64,000 nucleotides of DNA from Diplolepis rosae (taxonomy: Eukaryota > Arthropoda > Insecta > Hymenoptera > Diplolepididae). Positions 24,101 to 34,401 of the stretch are shown here, in pieces. Where the stretch lies: the NCBI GenBank assembly GCA_030998225.1, contig JAPYXD010000522.1, positions 6,634,001 through 6,698,000 on the forward strand, read 5' to 3'. Position 1 is the first letter of the stretch, and each line of letters opens with the position of its first letter. The notes under the pieces are model-generated. The model made no database searches. It had not been told where the DNA came from and saw only the letters and a program-made list of their open reading frames with translations. The position numbers and the translations under genes are program-made.

Positions 24101-27100
24101 CTCTTCACAATCGCCACCATGCCGCCCTTGGCACACAATATACTATTGTGACCTTCTAAAAATAATACAGCACGTGAGGAGTTGAAAAAAAAATTCAAGA
24201 TTTTCTCAAATTCTCTACCTCAACTTCAACTTTTAGCCTGACCTAGGGAAAATTTTTCCAGAATCTGAAAATTATATGACATAGAGCCTAAAATCTTATC
24301 TTTAATTTAAGCCAAGAAAACTTGAAAAATATTAAAGGCTACCCGAGATACGATTAAAAATGTTCAATCGTATCTGAGTTGAATTTTAATCGACGACCAC
24401 GGTTCTCGGCCGGTTGGTTGCTCGCCTCCTTCGTTGAGGCAGGACCGAATGGGCCACGTACAATGGTGGCGCTTAAGTGGAGCCCTCTTATATGTATTTT
24501 TGATTCAGTTCATTAGTAATTTTTATTTCTAATTATTCTAAAATTTAAAAAATATTTATTGTTACTTGTGATTATTAACAATTATTTAAATGAAAAATTA
24601 CCCTTATACTAATGAATACTTGTAGAACAATGATATATAAACATTTTTTATTTCTTAAAATTCTTAGAAACTAGAACATTAATAAAAATTTTAATAGTCA
24701 TTGTAAATATCAACTAAGAATGAAAGGAAAGGAATTCGATCCTGCCTCAACGAAGGAGGCTAGCAACAATACGGCCGAGAACCGTGATCGTCGATTAAAA
24801 TTCAACTCAGATACGATTGAACTGAGAGATTCAGTTAGTAGTTGTCATTCTCAGAACCATATCACAGGAACGGAAAAAGCGTTCTGTACCTTCCCACGTA
24901 AAGTACAAAGTGGATGTATTAGAATATAATTTTGATAAAAAAGTAACTGCACCAAATCTAAAAGATTCTAACTCCGATAATTCGGGCTCAGATGCAGGAA
25001 CAAAAGAATTTGCAGTATCTATTGCTAAAAGCTACATGAGAAAAGATTAGGGGAAACGGAAAACACACAGAGTATCTCATCAAAATCAACTTGAAGTCTA
25101 GGCATATCTGTTAAAACCAAAAACCCCCTCTCACGAACCAAAACACCACCCGCGGAGCCGCCTTTCGGCTTTAAACTTCACGGGTGGTTGGTTCCAGCTT
25201 AAAGTCGCGTACGACTCTTCCGTCATCCGTTCGCTCGGAACTACCATCCGCGGCTATACGCCCGATTGGCACACCCACCAGCCGCGCCAACCTAGGGGGG
25301 AACAAGAAAATTCCTCCCCCGGCAGACGCGGATAGCCAAGTCCGACCAGGGCGCAGAAGCGCGGGTGGAGGCCCTGATGCGATTTCTACTGGCCCTCCCC
25401 GTTGTCAGGAGTAAGCTCGGAACCCACCGCCTGAGCGAGGACCTCCCTAGCTTCCCCGTGCTTTCTATTCAGCCAGGTGGCGAGCTCCGAGATCAGACAG
25501 TAGGTCCATCTCCCTGTCTGCTCACCATGCCATCTCATCTGCCACTTCTCGACGAGTCTGCGCCTTCCATCCTTCCGGATGGCCTCCTTTGCGCGAGCGT
25601 TTTCCTGCAGGTCGGCGTAGGTAAGCTCCTTACGAAGCTGAAAGGTCACCTGCCTTTCCTCCGACAATAAATTTATTGGCGGGACGTTCGCCAGGACCAA
25701 CACAGCGCTCGTCGAGATAGTTCTATATGCTGAAACTATTCTCAGCGCGATAAGTCCCTGCGCCGAGAACAGCTTCTTCTGGATAGCATGGTTTTGCAAG
25801 GAACTGGCCCAGACCGGAGCTGCATAAAGCAGCTTCGAATGGACCACGCTCGCCACCAATCTTCTTTTCGCTTCCCTGGGTCCACCAATGTTTGGCATAA
25901 GCCGGGCCAAGTTCGCTCCACATTGGATGGCTTTGGCAGCTGCGATCTTTAGGTGTTCGCCAAAGCTAAGCCTACGATCCAGCTGCACCCCCAGGTACTT
26001 AATGCTTGTTTTCCACTCGACCTCATGCTCTCCGAGAACGATCCTCGGGTATTGAAGGATCTCCTGTCCGTAACGAGCAAAGCCTTGGTTTTCTCAGGGG
26101 CCATTTTAAGGCCTCTGCTATCCAACCAGCGCTTTGCTCGCCACAGACTTTCATTGATACTCAGCTCTAGGATTCCGACGTCGTCAGCGGCGCACACGAC
26201 AAGTGCGTCATCCGCCTAATCAGCGACCCTAAAAACCCCGGAGTAGAGTTATGCGAAAATCGCAGAGTTTCCAAAATTCCATGACTACCATATTGGGTTT
26301 GGGAGTATGTTGGGACCACCATTTTTAATTCCGAAAATTCGATCTCAAATTCATAATCAGCCACCCCGAAAGCTTTAAAGTACAGAGTTTTGCGGTTCTT
26401 GTGTGGCTTTTCAAAATTACATGTCCGACATATTGGTTATCCGTCATTTTGCGAAGGGTATAGGTATTTGAGATCAGTTAGACAAATTTTTTCTTGCAGT
26501 TAAATTATTCTGATCACCATTGATCATTGTTAGAATCAAGTCCCAATACTCTTTTGTTTCGAAAAAAAATTATGAAAAAAAAAATTCCCGATATTTTGGT
26601 ACTTTTCTCCAAATTTGGCGCCATATTAGATTTCCTACTGGACTAAACTCAATTTTGACCACGGATTCTTGAAGAGCACACCCAAAACTATAAGGAAACA
26701 TGGGTTTTGTTAAAAAATTTCTCGTTTTCCGTCATGAGAATGAGGCTTGAACATAAGTCGAAAAATTGTAGTTCTTGGTCGTTAATGGGTTAAGGTGAAA
26801 ATCACAAGCGTTGATGCCTTTTATTGAATGAATTTCTTTCCGTTCATGTAGAGTCAAAATTTCTAGTTTTTTAACGAGTCCAAGACGTTGTATATGACGG
26901 TCGATTGTTGATTTCGGTACTTTTAACACTTCTTCAATCTCTCGCATAGTTACATGACGATCCGAATCGATTATGGCTTTGATTTGGTCATCATCAACTT
27001 CATTTAGCTGACCTGAAAGTTGTTCTTCTATGAGTGAAAAATCCCCAGAACGGAATTTATCAAACCAATTTCGACACTCTCTGTCTTTTAAGACTTCCTC

Positions 27101-30100
27101 ACCATACGCATCACGTAATTTTTTAGCAGCTTGTGCTGCGTTCTTTCCTTTACGGAAATAAAAAAGCGAAATATGACGAAAATGCTCGTTTTTATACTCC
27201 ATCTTAAAGTTAATGCCAAACTGACAACTGTAAACGAAATTACGCGCAATTGGTTTGTAAAGCAAGCAAAGAGTGACAGGTAACAAATGCCAGAAGGAAA
27301 AATTCATGACATTAAAAGAAGCCATTCAAAACATGTTCAAAGACATCTATATGTGAAATCGGCAATTACTTCTGGGACAACCTAGTATAAAAATTTAATT
27401 TTGTTTCAGCTGTGTCGTGCGGTTAACGAAACAAAGATATTTCCACTCGAAATGCCATTCCCTGAATTAGGAGAAGATGTCGTGGAACATGAAATCAGAA
27501 TAGTAGGATGGAATGCGGTAAGAAATGCACAAATCTCTTAAAATTCTTATGGCCCTTACAACGCAGTTTATAAGTACTTTCATGCAACGCCGGAAGTACG
27601 TTTTTCCCGTCATTCCGGGAGTGTTTGGTAACATCAGCAAATCGTGGAATATATGGGGTGGGGATTTTTACCGTATTTGGACGGTAAAACTGACTTTACC
27701 AGCGCTTGCGCAGGCGCAGTTCATGAGTTTTACCATCCAAGTACGGTAAAAATTCGCACTTAAAAATTCCCTGATTTAGAGCCAAGCGCGAGTAAGGCAA
27801 TGCTTGGCTCCGCGTTACAAAATGTATTATTATTCACTCACAGTATCTAGCCTAATTGAGACGCCGGATTCTAAAACCCCGCATAAAATTGCTGACGTCA
27901 GAACTTACCATACGGGCTTAAAAATTGTTTTTTGGAAAATTGAACTTTCTACTGAATCGAAATTTTAAACGTCAAAACTTTATTTTTTTTTAAAATATAG
28001 GTTTGTAGAAAATGACGAGATCGAACTTTTTTTATTTCCTGTTTTTTCATCCAATTATTATTTTTGATATCATGGTTGAAAATTGAATTTTCGATCTTTA
28101 ATAGTATTTTTTTAAATTAAAAAGAAGAATATACATCTCATAAAAAAATGTTGCAGTTTGCACTGAGAAAAAAGATTTGATTGAATGACAAAAAATAATG
28201 TGTTTTAAAGGCTTTTTTTATTAAAAGAAATGATTGATTTGAATTAAGTAACACTTGATTAATTCAAACAAAATATCTTCGGGCCAAATGAATATTTGTT
28301 TGAATCAAATAAATTTTTTTTTTTTAAAAGAAATCAATTAATGCATTAACATATGGTTAAAGATATAATTCAATCTGAAATCGTAAAGATTTGATGAACA
28401 TTTTGAGAGTTATGTTTCACGTAAACCCAATACCTTTTCCTTGATGATAAGAATGTAAATACTGGAAATCGTCTATTCTTCGAGAATATTTAATTACAAA
28501 CAGAGACAGGTCGATAATCACGTTTTTTCAGTTTCAACGGTATAAAAAATCTTGGGAACTTCAAAGTTGAAATAACTTTTAATAAGACATTTTTTATTCA
28601 ATATTGGAGGGAGGTTTCTGGAAATTTACAGATTAATTGTGAATTGGCGGAAATTATTCTATCTACAAAAAATTTCGGTTGAAATAACCAAATATTTAAT
28701 TGAAGTCAAGTTTGAACTAATTGATAACATTAAACTCCACTACATCTAGAAAAAAGTTTTTTTTTAAATTTAAAAAATCGTTTTATTAACTTCATTTCTT
28801 TAATTCGAAGTGAAAACACCTTTAGAATAAATGTAAATACAATTTATTTTAAGAAATCACGTTTATATTCTCTTTCAAATGAAAGGAGTTATTTATATTA
28901 ATATTACTTATTTGATTCAAAAAAATATTTGCTTGATTCAAATAAAGTACTGGAAAAAAATTTTTAAAAAATCAATTTAATTTTATTATCATGAAGGAAG
29001 AAATTTTTTTCTCCAAAGTAATGAAAATGTTTCTGTGAATTACATTACACATGTACTATGCGACTGCGCAGGCATTCATTTCTTTAATTCAGAGAAAAAA
29101 AAGTAATCAAGAAATTTCTTCAAATCAAAGAAACTTTTCTTTTACAGCATAACAATGCACAAATTTGTTTGATTCAAAGAAATTTTTCTGGATGTATACT
29201 GCTTTAACTGAATCATCTGAGTGTCGTAGCAATGGAAAGAAGTACAAGGCCAATACAACAGCACAAAACTTTTGAATAGTCTCCAAAATTTTCTTTAAAA
29301 AAATAATTAGTAGGTATAGACCACATTGGTCGCGTAAAAACAAACTTCTTTTTCATTTAAAGAAATTCAATCTTTGACCGCATACCGAAGAAACGTTTCC
29401 AGTCAATTTGAGGAAAAATGATAAATTTATTTGATTGCACAAACCGAATATCAATGTCAGTGTGAAATATTTATTATTTTGGAATAAAGTGGGAGAACTA
29501 AACTTGCTCTCGGAATCTGAATCAGTGGAAAGTAAGACACTGATTCACTTCAGTGAAATTTTGTCTAATTATTAGTCATTTTTTTTGTTTCCATTAGTAT
29601 TAATAAATTTTTTGACAAGAAGTTAGTAGAAAAATGACTAATATTTACTAAAAACTGTCACTAAATTAAATTAGTAGCTCATTTTGTACTAATGCGGATT
29701 CAGAGACTACTTTAAATTTTATTTTGATAACTACGTGACCGATATGGTACATGACCTTAAATCTCTCAATTTGATTTGTTGTAGGATAAAGAACGTAGGA
29801 ATGATTTGTTCCAAGATGTATATACTATACGCGAGGAACGAATATACGCAACATTCCCCAACTGTGCTTCAGAAATCAATGATGTATGTACTTTAATCAA
29901 AACATTTCCTATAGAAAGAAATAAAAATGGAAAACTGTACAAAATATTTTTTCCGATATTTCAGGAATACATTGGTGCTTTTATGAGGTTCAGATCACAA
30001 CTTTTAGGAATTGCTTTGTCTGTGCGAATAAATCGTGATAACAGCGTTAAAGTTTCTTTTATCGCTATTGAACCAAAAACAACTTTTATCAATAACGTGT

Positions 30101-30102
30101 AA
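18072..30102 (+). CDS. Secreted catalytically dead serine-protease homologue, copy C (four exons, complete)
   Basis: Join of 18072-18129, 21331-21680, 27410-27517 and 29785-30102. All introns are GT-AG with matching phases (1, 0, 0) and the join encodes 277 residues plus stop, the usual length of an S1-family protease. Residues 1-19 are a signal peptide (Lys, then VVVVCVLFAVSY). Residues 36-48 are acidic (SSSDEEHDLNDEE) where the R-IVGG activation site should lie, so no zymogen cleavage is expected. HALAVAHYVDD (75-85) aligns with the VLTAAHCV motif: His81 is kept, the Cys after it is Tyr82, and the partner Cys of CGGS is also gone. YRVAVI (130-135) matches DIALI with Asp replaced by Arg131. 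RIVGWNA (166-172) matches the VxGWG strand. EYIGAFM (233-239) matches DSGGPL with Ser replaced by Ile235. The protein is therefore a pseudoprotease, probably a binding, decoy or cofactor protein acting outside the cell. The 12-kb length comes from transposons in the introns. Fold assignment is by eye. Confidence 0.72.
18430..19241. mobile_element. TIR element filled with GATA-rich satellite, in copy C intron 1
   Basis: Ends TACCCTGCTAGAAGT and ACTTCCAACAGGGTA are imperfect inverted repeats. The left half (18470-18850) is a degenerate array of TCTATCTTTTTC and the right half (18890-19230) the inverse GATAGAAAAAGATAG. The long minus-strand frame at 19259-18891 is a by-product of the repeat. If transcribed with the gene it would fold into a long imperfect hairpin. 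Confidence 0.65.
19332..19652. mobile_element. MITE, copy 2 (family also at 10918-11235)
   Basis: Same palindromic body as 10918-11235, with GTAGATAGACTACATTTGG and its inverse. Lies in copy C intron 1. Confidence 0.6.
19653..20125. repeat. Intron sequence with a repeated CGCCTAGCGAT motif
   Basis: (C)GC(A/G)CCTAG(T/C)GATTTCAAAC occurs at about 19955 and 20102, with CGCCTAGCGATATTAAAC at 20031, spaced 70-75 bp. A short open frame at 19768-19980 has no family match and is probably chance. Confidence 0.4.
20126..20700 (-). mobile_element. R1-like LINE 3' end, copy 2
   Basis: Poly(A) tail seen as T9 at 20128-20136, then the same 3' region as 13929-14280. Minus strand: LGRTWLSASIGEGIFLFLPW, LARLVGLPNGRG, GSPGRTDDRRV. 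It extends further 5' than copy 1, into the C-terminal part of ORF2, before reaching a transposon piece. Confidence 0.65.
20745..21124 (+). mobile_element. IS630/Tc-type transposon 3' part
   Basis: Plus strand: NWPSRSSDSTSLDFFWGHVK (third acidic motif), DKIYADAPQS, a TGA stop, then ELKQKIRAVIDEIEPRMCES and SRGGYINDIVFDY followed by stop at about 21026. The TIR, TGAAACCTCTAATTGGAAAA, ends near 21124 and matches the element at 5016-6367. The 5' half is missing. Confidence 0.65.
21331..21680 (+). CDS. Copy C exon 2: S1-fold N-terminal barrel (His kept, Asp lost)
   Basis: Follows TTTTATATTATAG and ends ATAACT|GTAAGT. It holds 116 full codons in the frame set by exon 1. IYQTALASL corresponds to the PYQxSL strand, HALAVAHYVDD to the catalytic His motif, SLKVVVAGV to the SIxVxxG strand, IHDVEKV to the YxVxKI strand, and YRVAVI to DIALI. 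It is homologous to 55252-55616. Confidence 0.78.
21787..22328. mobile_element. AT-rich TIR element in copy C intron 2
   Basis: ACACTCAGAAAAAAGATTTG at the left is inverted at about 22305-22328. The body is made of variants of TTTGATT(C/G)AA. A related element sits at the same place in copy D (about 55725-56040), so it predates that duplication. Similar pieces lie at 28163-28330 and 28790-29370. Confidence 0.5.
22942..23404 (-). pseudogene. piggyBac-type transposase, N-terminal relic
   Basis: From ATG at 23404 the minus strand reads MSQTKRKRRSVPTQERYE, an acidic stretch with DYSGSDNSSSDAEWDEE, then a frameshift near 23220. It continues as ELFETFFSIEIKQYIID, LNTFLGIIIV and SQRDYWSTGP, the FF...DxxxLxxFLGI...YWS pattern opening the piggyBac transposase domain. 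The catalytic Asp region is absent. Confidence 0.7.
23808..24147. mobile_element. Fold-back element with AATATACTATT end, inside piggyBac
   Basis: TTTGTGTCCAAA and GGAAAAAGTCGC at 23811-23840 are inverted at about 23988-24015. The right end is CACACAATATACTATT (24132-24147), matching the end motif at 3889, 5626 and 58071. No coding. Confidence 0.5.
24365..24828. mobile_element. Fold-back element inside piggyBac
   Basis: CAATCGTATCTGAGTTGAAT near 24366 and CCTTCGTTGAGGCAGGA near 24430 are inverted at 24735-24828. The centre is AT-rich. A short open stretch after it (about 24910-25050, KVDVLEYNFDKKV...) matches nothing I know. Confidence 0.6.
25096..26219 (-). pseudogene. R1-like LINE ORF2 fragment (reverse transcriptase C-terminal half)
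   Basis: Minus strand from 26219: stop-ADDALVVCAADD, i.e. the YADD box with Tyr changed to TAG, then RAKRWLDSRGLKMAPEKTKA and, after a frameshift near 25990, MQLDRRLSFGEHLKIAAAKA, ASVVHSKLLYAAPVW and SEERQVTFQLRKE, typical of the thumb region of R1/jockey-type ORF2. The 3' end overlaps the sequence at 20200-20330 but lacks the poly(A) tail. Nested in the piggyBac in copy C intron 2. Confidence 0.8.
27410..27517 (+). CDS. Copy C exon 3: 'VGW' strand of S1 fold
   Basis: 36 codons between TTTTGTTTCAG and GTAAGAAAT, phase 0 at both ends. NETKIFPLEMP fits the segment that normally reads VQPIxLP, and RIVGWNA fits the VxGWG strand. Its homologue at 56164-56271 has the same length and phases. Confidence 0.75.
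27640..27770. repeat. Palindromic insert in copy C intron 3
   Basis: TTTTTACCGTATTTGGACGG is inverted as CCAAGTACGGTAAAAATTC about 100 bp later. The insert is absent at the matching place in copy D (about 56345), so it arrived after the duplication. Confidence 0.5.
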
Positions 30103-30240
30103 TTTGATTGTTAGTTTACGAAAAATCGTCTAAGATTCAAAACAAACTGTTTTGTCCCAAAATTGCAAACCAGTTTGCAATCAAACTTTTATGAGATAAA
30201 TTACAATGCTCCATTTGTAAAACCTGGAAATATAAAAAGA
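29419..30240 (+). repeat. Segmental duplication shared with 15567-16440
   Basis: Last intron, exon 4 and 3' flank of copy C align almost without gaps to copy B. Non-coding parts differ at about one base in ten by my count, the exon at nearly twice that. It ends downstream at a mariner fragment. Confidence 0.7.
29785..30102 (+). CDS. Copy C exon 4: C-terminal barrel with Ser to Ile
   Basis: Starts after TTGTTGTAG and ends with TAA. It encodes 105 residues. NCASEINDVCTLI resembles the region around Cys168-Cys182 of trypsins. EYIGAFMRF aligns with the GDSGGPL nucleophile loop with Ile in place of Ser, and LLGIALSV with the VGIVS strand. It aligns along its whole length with copy B (15933-16262). 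The AATAAA found after copy B is not preserved here. Confidence 0.75.
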   Translation, partial: DKERRNDLFQDVYTIREERIYATFPNCASEINDVCTLIKTFPIERNKNGKLYKIFFPIFQEYIGAFMRFRSQLLGIALSVRINRDNSVKVSFIAIEPKTTFINNV

Positions 30241-30261
30241 ACCGTGAAAATTATATTTGTT

Positions 30262-30400
30262 TATATTTGTTCTGTTAATGATTTTTCACCATAAACATCA
30301 TACAACTTTTTCCCATTTTGCACTGTGTTTTTAGCTTCGCAGAAGCGTTAAAGTAAAATGTGACGAAAATGACTGTCTGGAATCTCCATTTCAAATGAAT
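30262..30400 (-). pseudogene. mariner transposase N-terminal fragment
   Basis: Minus strand from about 30390: MEIPDSHFRHILL, stop, RFCEAKNTVQNGKKLYDVYG and EKSLTE, the first helix-turn-helix of a mariner transposase. It marks the end of the homology between the 3' flanks of copies B and C. Confidence 0.6.
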
Positions 30401-31434
30401 GCAAAACAATAAACAAACAACAAAACTCGAAACTTTTTTTTTACTGAATAATCTATGGAACGTCAGCTTTCAAATACTACATACGGTCTGAAGTTTGCAA
30501 TGGAGAAGAATCTAGCGGAAAAAAGTGAAATAACTTTGCTGCCAACCCAATACCTATTCACGTAGGAACGAATGGAAGTAATCTGCGCCTTGGGCACACA
30601 TACAAAATTCATAATTTCAAAAACGTGTTGGGTTTTCAACATATTAATGTTCCAAGTTATTGCATTACATTTAATAATCGATAACAGTTATAAAAATACT
30701 AAATACAATTGGGGTTTACACTTCCTCGAACAGTTTTCCTCAGTGTATGAGGGAACACAGTGTTCTTAAAATAAACAGACACACCCCATCACGGAAATAC
30801 CCAAACGACTTGTTTCGTCGTTTAATTACGAACATCCAGCAACATACATATTTTTAAATGTAAACACTTCAACCCGCTAGATCGTGTCAGGTAGACATGA
30901 GTTTGGTGAAAACTAAATGTCGGTCTTAGGTAATCTCATTACACGGAGAAAGATGGGAAGATTAGCTTCGTGAAGAGTACACGTATTTCATCTTTCGATA
31001 CTGTCCTACGTACGTGTAAACAGTATGTAATCTATATATAGATGTTTTTAATTGCCAGTTTAAGAATATTATGTAAAATAATTGTAATATACATATGATT
31101 GTAATATACTTCCCAATATAGTATAATGTACATCTGCATTTCTGTCTGCAAGACGTAACTGAAGAATTTACTTGAAAGTAATAATATATTTTGTGTTTTT
31201 AGATACTTTATCGAAGTTTCCTGTACTATTTTATGTAAATTTTCTCACGGTTTTTACGTTTTTCCACATTTCCAAAGTTTACTTCCAAATTAGGGCTCAA
31301 ATGTGTAATATTTTATTCATTGTGCTTAACATTTCAGAAATAAAGATCACTAATGAGGACTCTGATCAGAGTCCAAACGTTAGAAATTATTTAACCTTTT
31401 GAGTTATTATTTTTGGGTCCTAGTCATTTATTAA

Positions 31435-32120
31435 GGGGGTCGTCTACCTTCGCGCCTGAATTTCGGTCGTATTTTTGACGATGGATTGTGAAAAAACTAC
31501 ATATGATATTGACACAAGGTTTTTTTTATTTAATTAGTACATTATTAAAATTTAAAAAAAAATATATATTTTTTTCGTTATCTTGGCCTTGACGCGTCTT
31601 TGAATCGATCTCTGCCGGCGCGACATAGTAGACTTTGTGGCACGATTTCTCAGCTTCAGAACCTTAAAACATGAAAACAATCATATTTTTGTACTTTTTA
31701 CTAATTCGATTACGATAAGACACAAGCTTCTTGAAAGATTTTAAAATTTAACAAAATGGCAGGGATTTGAAAAAAAAGTTCTATTTTCTACCGTGTTTTT
31801 CTAGCTTAAAAAAGCTGTAAAAATTGAAAAAAAATTTTTGTTTAAAAATCTCGTGTCTAATCGTAGTGAGACGTTTTTTGAATACGAAACAATTTACAGA
31901 TTTCCAATATCTTCGATAGTTCCGTCAAAATCGTGCCAACAATTTAAAAAACACTACTTTCGAGAAAACGCGTTTAAAGATAAATGATGAGGTTAGTAGT
32001 ATTTGAAACAGCATGTTTTCGAATAAATCCTTCATAAGGCATGTTCCTCATAGTGTCTAGATTCGAAATAAGCAAGAAAAAAAATTTGATTTTTTGAAAC
32101 CGCGAAGGTAGACGACCTCC
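31435..32120. mobile_element. TTAA-flanked MITE, 686 bp
   Basis: TTAA 31431-31434 and 32121-32124 flank GGGGGTCGTCTACCTTCGCG and its near-perfect inverse. piggyBac-type target site; AT-rich interior without coding. Confidence 0.7.
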
Positions 32121-32484
32121 TTAACAACATCGTATGAAATTCAAAATATTACTACTTACGTGTGCAAATTGCATGCTAATTTCTCAAGTCTCGTATGCCG
32201 TCTCCAGGTTTTTCTATTTCGGGCATCAAAATTTCAAGCTCTGATGGAGAAGAAACAGCCGTCGGTTTCATGTTCACATCACTTTGACACGACATATTGT
32301 GACGTCCTGGTTACTTACCCCTTATTATTATATTTAATTTGTATTTCCTCGTTTAGAACGGTAAAGAAATCCAGAGGATTTCTAAACCGAAACTGGGTGA
32401 GGGAAGCTAACAACAAATAATCACTTAAATATTTTGCAATTATCAACTTTATTCATAAAAACTCCTTTTAAATTTGAATTTGAA

Positions 32485-32515
32485 TTTGTGTGTGTGTGAG
32501 AGAGAGCGAGAGAGG
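32485..32515 (+). repeat. TG/GA microsatellite
   Basis: (GT)n followed by (GA)n-rich sequence. Confidence 0.7.
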
Positions 32516-32775
32516 GGATTAGAAATATTCCTTCTGGGGTGAATGATAAGCTCTTACTCGTTGTAGAATCCACTCAGGAACCACTGATAATCCAAAATCC
32601 TCACTGATAATCCACAATGTTGAAAACTCGTGACTGGTACACTCCGATACTTGACGAGAACTTGGGGAGTGTTATATAAATTGTCTTAACTGAACGATTT
32701 GACTGAGAAGTGATGATACTCAATCGGGGTTTGAAGAATACTGACTGACTGACGATACTTGATGGAAAATGAGTG

Positions 32776-32865
32776 CCGGACGAAGATTGAAGAAGGCACT
32801 CTGAGTTCAAGGCGAAGACTGAAGAAGACACTTGAGTGCCGGGCGAAGATTGAAGAAGACACTGA
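32776..32865 (+). repeat. Minisatellite, ~40-bp unit
   Basis: GCGAAGA(T/C)TGAAGAAG(A/G)CACT repeats about three times (32778, 32811, 32842), with GAGTGCCGG before two of them. The surrounding 32.4-33.3 kb could be part of an LTR or leader, but I see no retroelement genes. Confidence 0.55.
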
Positions 32866-33428
32866 CTTTTCCCAATTAGCAGCTAGTTTTATAGACCCTC
32901 ATCTGCGGCAAAATCCCCTCTATTAGTTGACATTATGAGTAACGAAAAACGCGTTGAAGCCTTTTATAAGAATTGTTCTGTTAATGCTGGCTTATTGTTT
33001 GGCACGTGCTGAACTCGTCTCTTCCTGTGGTCAGAATTTCCATATTAGGAAAAAGGTCTAGAGCAGTACTCCTCCTCTTTGGTTTCTTCGATTTTCCTTC
33101 TTTCCGTAGCGGCAGACCCCCCGCTTAATCTTCTACCTGTGCCTACAGGTCTGGGAGGTTTGATGACACAACACGGTTAGACGGAGTTCCTCTTCCAAGA
33201 ATGACTAATACCCTTACTATGTTCATTCATGGTTTCTCACTCCTCTCTTTCCCTTTACAACTTGTTTACGTTACGAATCTAATGCTTCCGCGTACTTTAC
33301 AATTTTAGATTCATTCATTAATATAAAAAGTATCATTACTATTTATGTAATCGAAAAAAAATCGAATGTCGAAAATCCGACATCCAAAGAAGGGCACTTC
33401 CGATATCGATATCGACGGACGGTACCCT

Positions 33429-34401
33429 TAGCCTACCGAGCCCGAGCAAGCTTCCAGCGTCTGCCTCGGTTAAACGGACCACCGTAGTCTGCACACCGCC
33501 GAAGCGCTTGGATAGCCTGCACTGGTCCCCGAGGTCTGGCTTGCCCAGCGTGATGCGGCAACAACCTCTTCCCTTGTGTCGGTCTCGTCAAGGTCCCTAA
33601 CTTCCAGGGACCTCTTTGAGACCAAAGATTTAAATTTGGCCTCCTCCCCGACCGCCTGATCGAGCGCCGTCTCGAAGGCAGAAACGTCATCCCCCTTTCT
33701 AAGGACCAGGAGGATCTCCTCCCTCCTGGTTCTCCGGATGGAGAGGACCTCCGCTTTCAGGATCTCAGCGTGGGATTCACCATCCTTCAGCGATACCCTG
33801 ACCTAGCAGCCGTAGAACGCCTCGGCAACTTTCCCTCGACTCTAGGTTCCTGTGCAGAGGGCGCAAGAACCTTTTTCTCCTTTTTTTTCTTTTTTTCAAC
33901 TAGCTGCCATTCCCCATCCTTCTGTGGGGTCTGGCCTCTGGTGGCCGCATCGTATGTGGGCGATGAGCTGCCCTCCCCTTTTTTGGGAGTCCGATCTTCG
34001 GTGGGAGAAGGTGCAACCCTCTTCTCCCCCTTCGTGAGCATTTTTGGGGTATCTCCCAGAGACGCAGAGCGCGGTCTCCGAAAGATACCCATCCTTTTCG
34101 AGGCGGGGTGGAATTCCAGCCTCTTCTGAAATTCCACCCCGCTTTCTAGAAGATACTTATGGGTGTTGAGCATTCCGCTCAACACCTCTATAGCCCCGTT
34201 CACGCTGTCCTGAACATGGCCAGGGTTGTTTCTCAGCATGCCCTGCTGGGTGATGCTGAGAGCCCTGGCCAATTTCTCCATTTTTTTGTTTTGCTCCCTC
34301 AGGAGCTGAAGGACGTCCTTCCATCCCTCAGCATTCCATTCATTCTGGTGTGTGTAGGTGTCGGTGTCGTGCATGTGATTGTAGTGTGACCGCAAGAGCA
34401 T
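33429..34401 (-). pseudogene. R1-like LINE ORF1 (gag-like), frameshifted
   Basis: From ATG at 34401 the minus strand encodes about 200 residues: a heptad-like segment (VLQLLREQNKKMEKLARALS), a basic Pro/Ser linker (APSPTEDRTPKKGEG) and a Lys tract (VEKKKKKEKK). A frameshift near 33787 leads to SHAEILKAEVLSIRRTRREE, ILLVLRKGDD and SKRSLEVRDLDETDTREEV, typical of R1-clade ORF1. The zinc knuckles are not intact. About 400 bp of GC-rich 5' sequence (34402-34850) probably belongs to it. Confidence 0.65.

Larger units (their letters stand above)
22586..26789 (-). mobile_element. piggyBac-like element with ~285-bp inverted ends, inserted at TTAA
   Basis: TTAA at 22582-22585 and 26790-26793 flank the CCCATTAACGACCA end and its inverse. 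The inverted ends run about 285 bp (22586-22870 and 26515-26789). Inside are a transposase N-terminal relic (22942-23404), two fold-backs and a LINE piece. It has inserted into a mariner coding sequence. Most of the transposase is gone, so it is immobile alone. Confidence 0.8.
22340..27384 (-). mobile_element. mariner split by the piggyBac element
   Basis: The right end TAGGTTGTCCCAGAAGTAATTG reads on the minus strand from about 27384. The N-terminus starts at ATG 27202 (MEYKNEHFRHISLFYFRKGK, CRNWFDKFRSGDFSL, HVTMREIEEVLKVPKSTIDR) and stops at CDFHL at the TTAA. Across the insertion the frame resumes exactly as KRNEFDPFFKRIISNDKKWIV (22581 downward), with the first catalytic Asp (normally GDEKW, here NDKKW). 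Further 3' it is degraded. Confidence 0.75.

Noticed and set aside
33770..34389. Plus-strand frames of 76-119 codons
   Set aside because: Antisense shadows of the LINE ORF1 on the minus strand.
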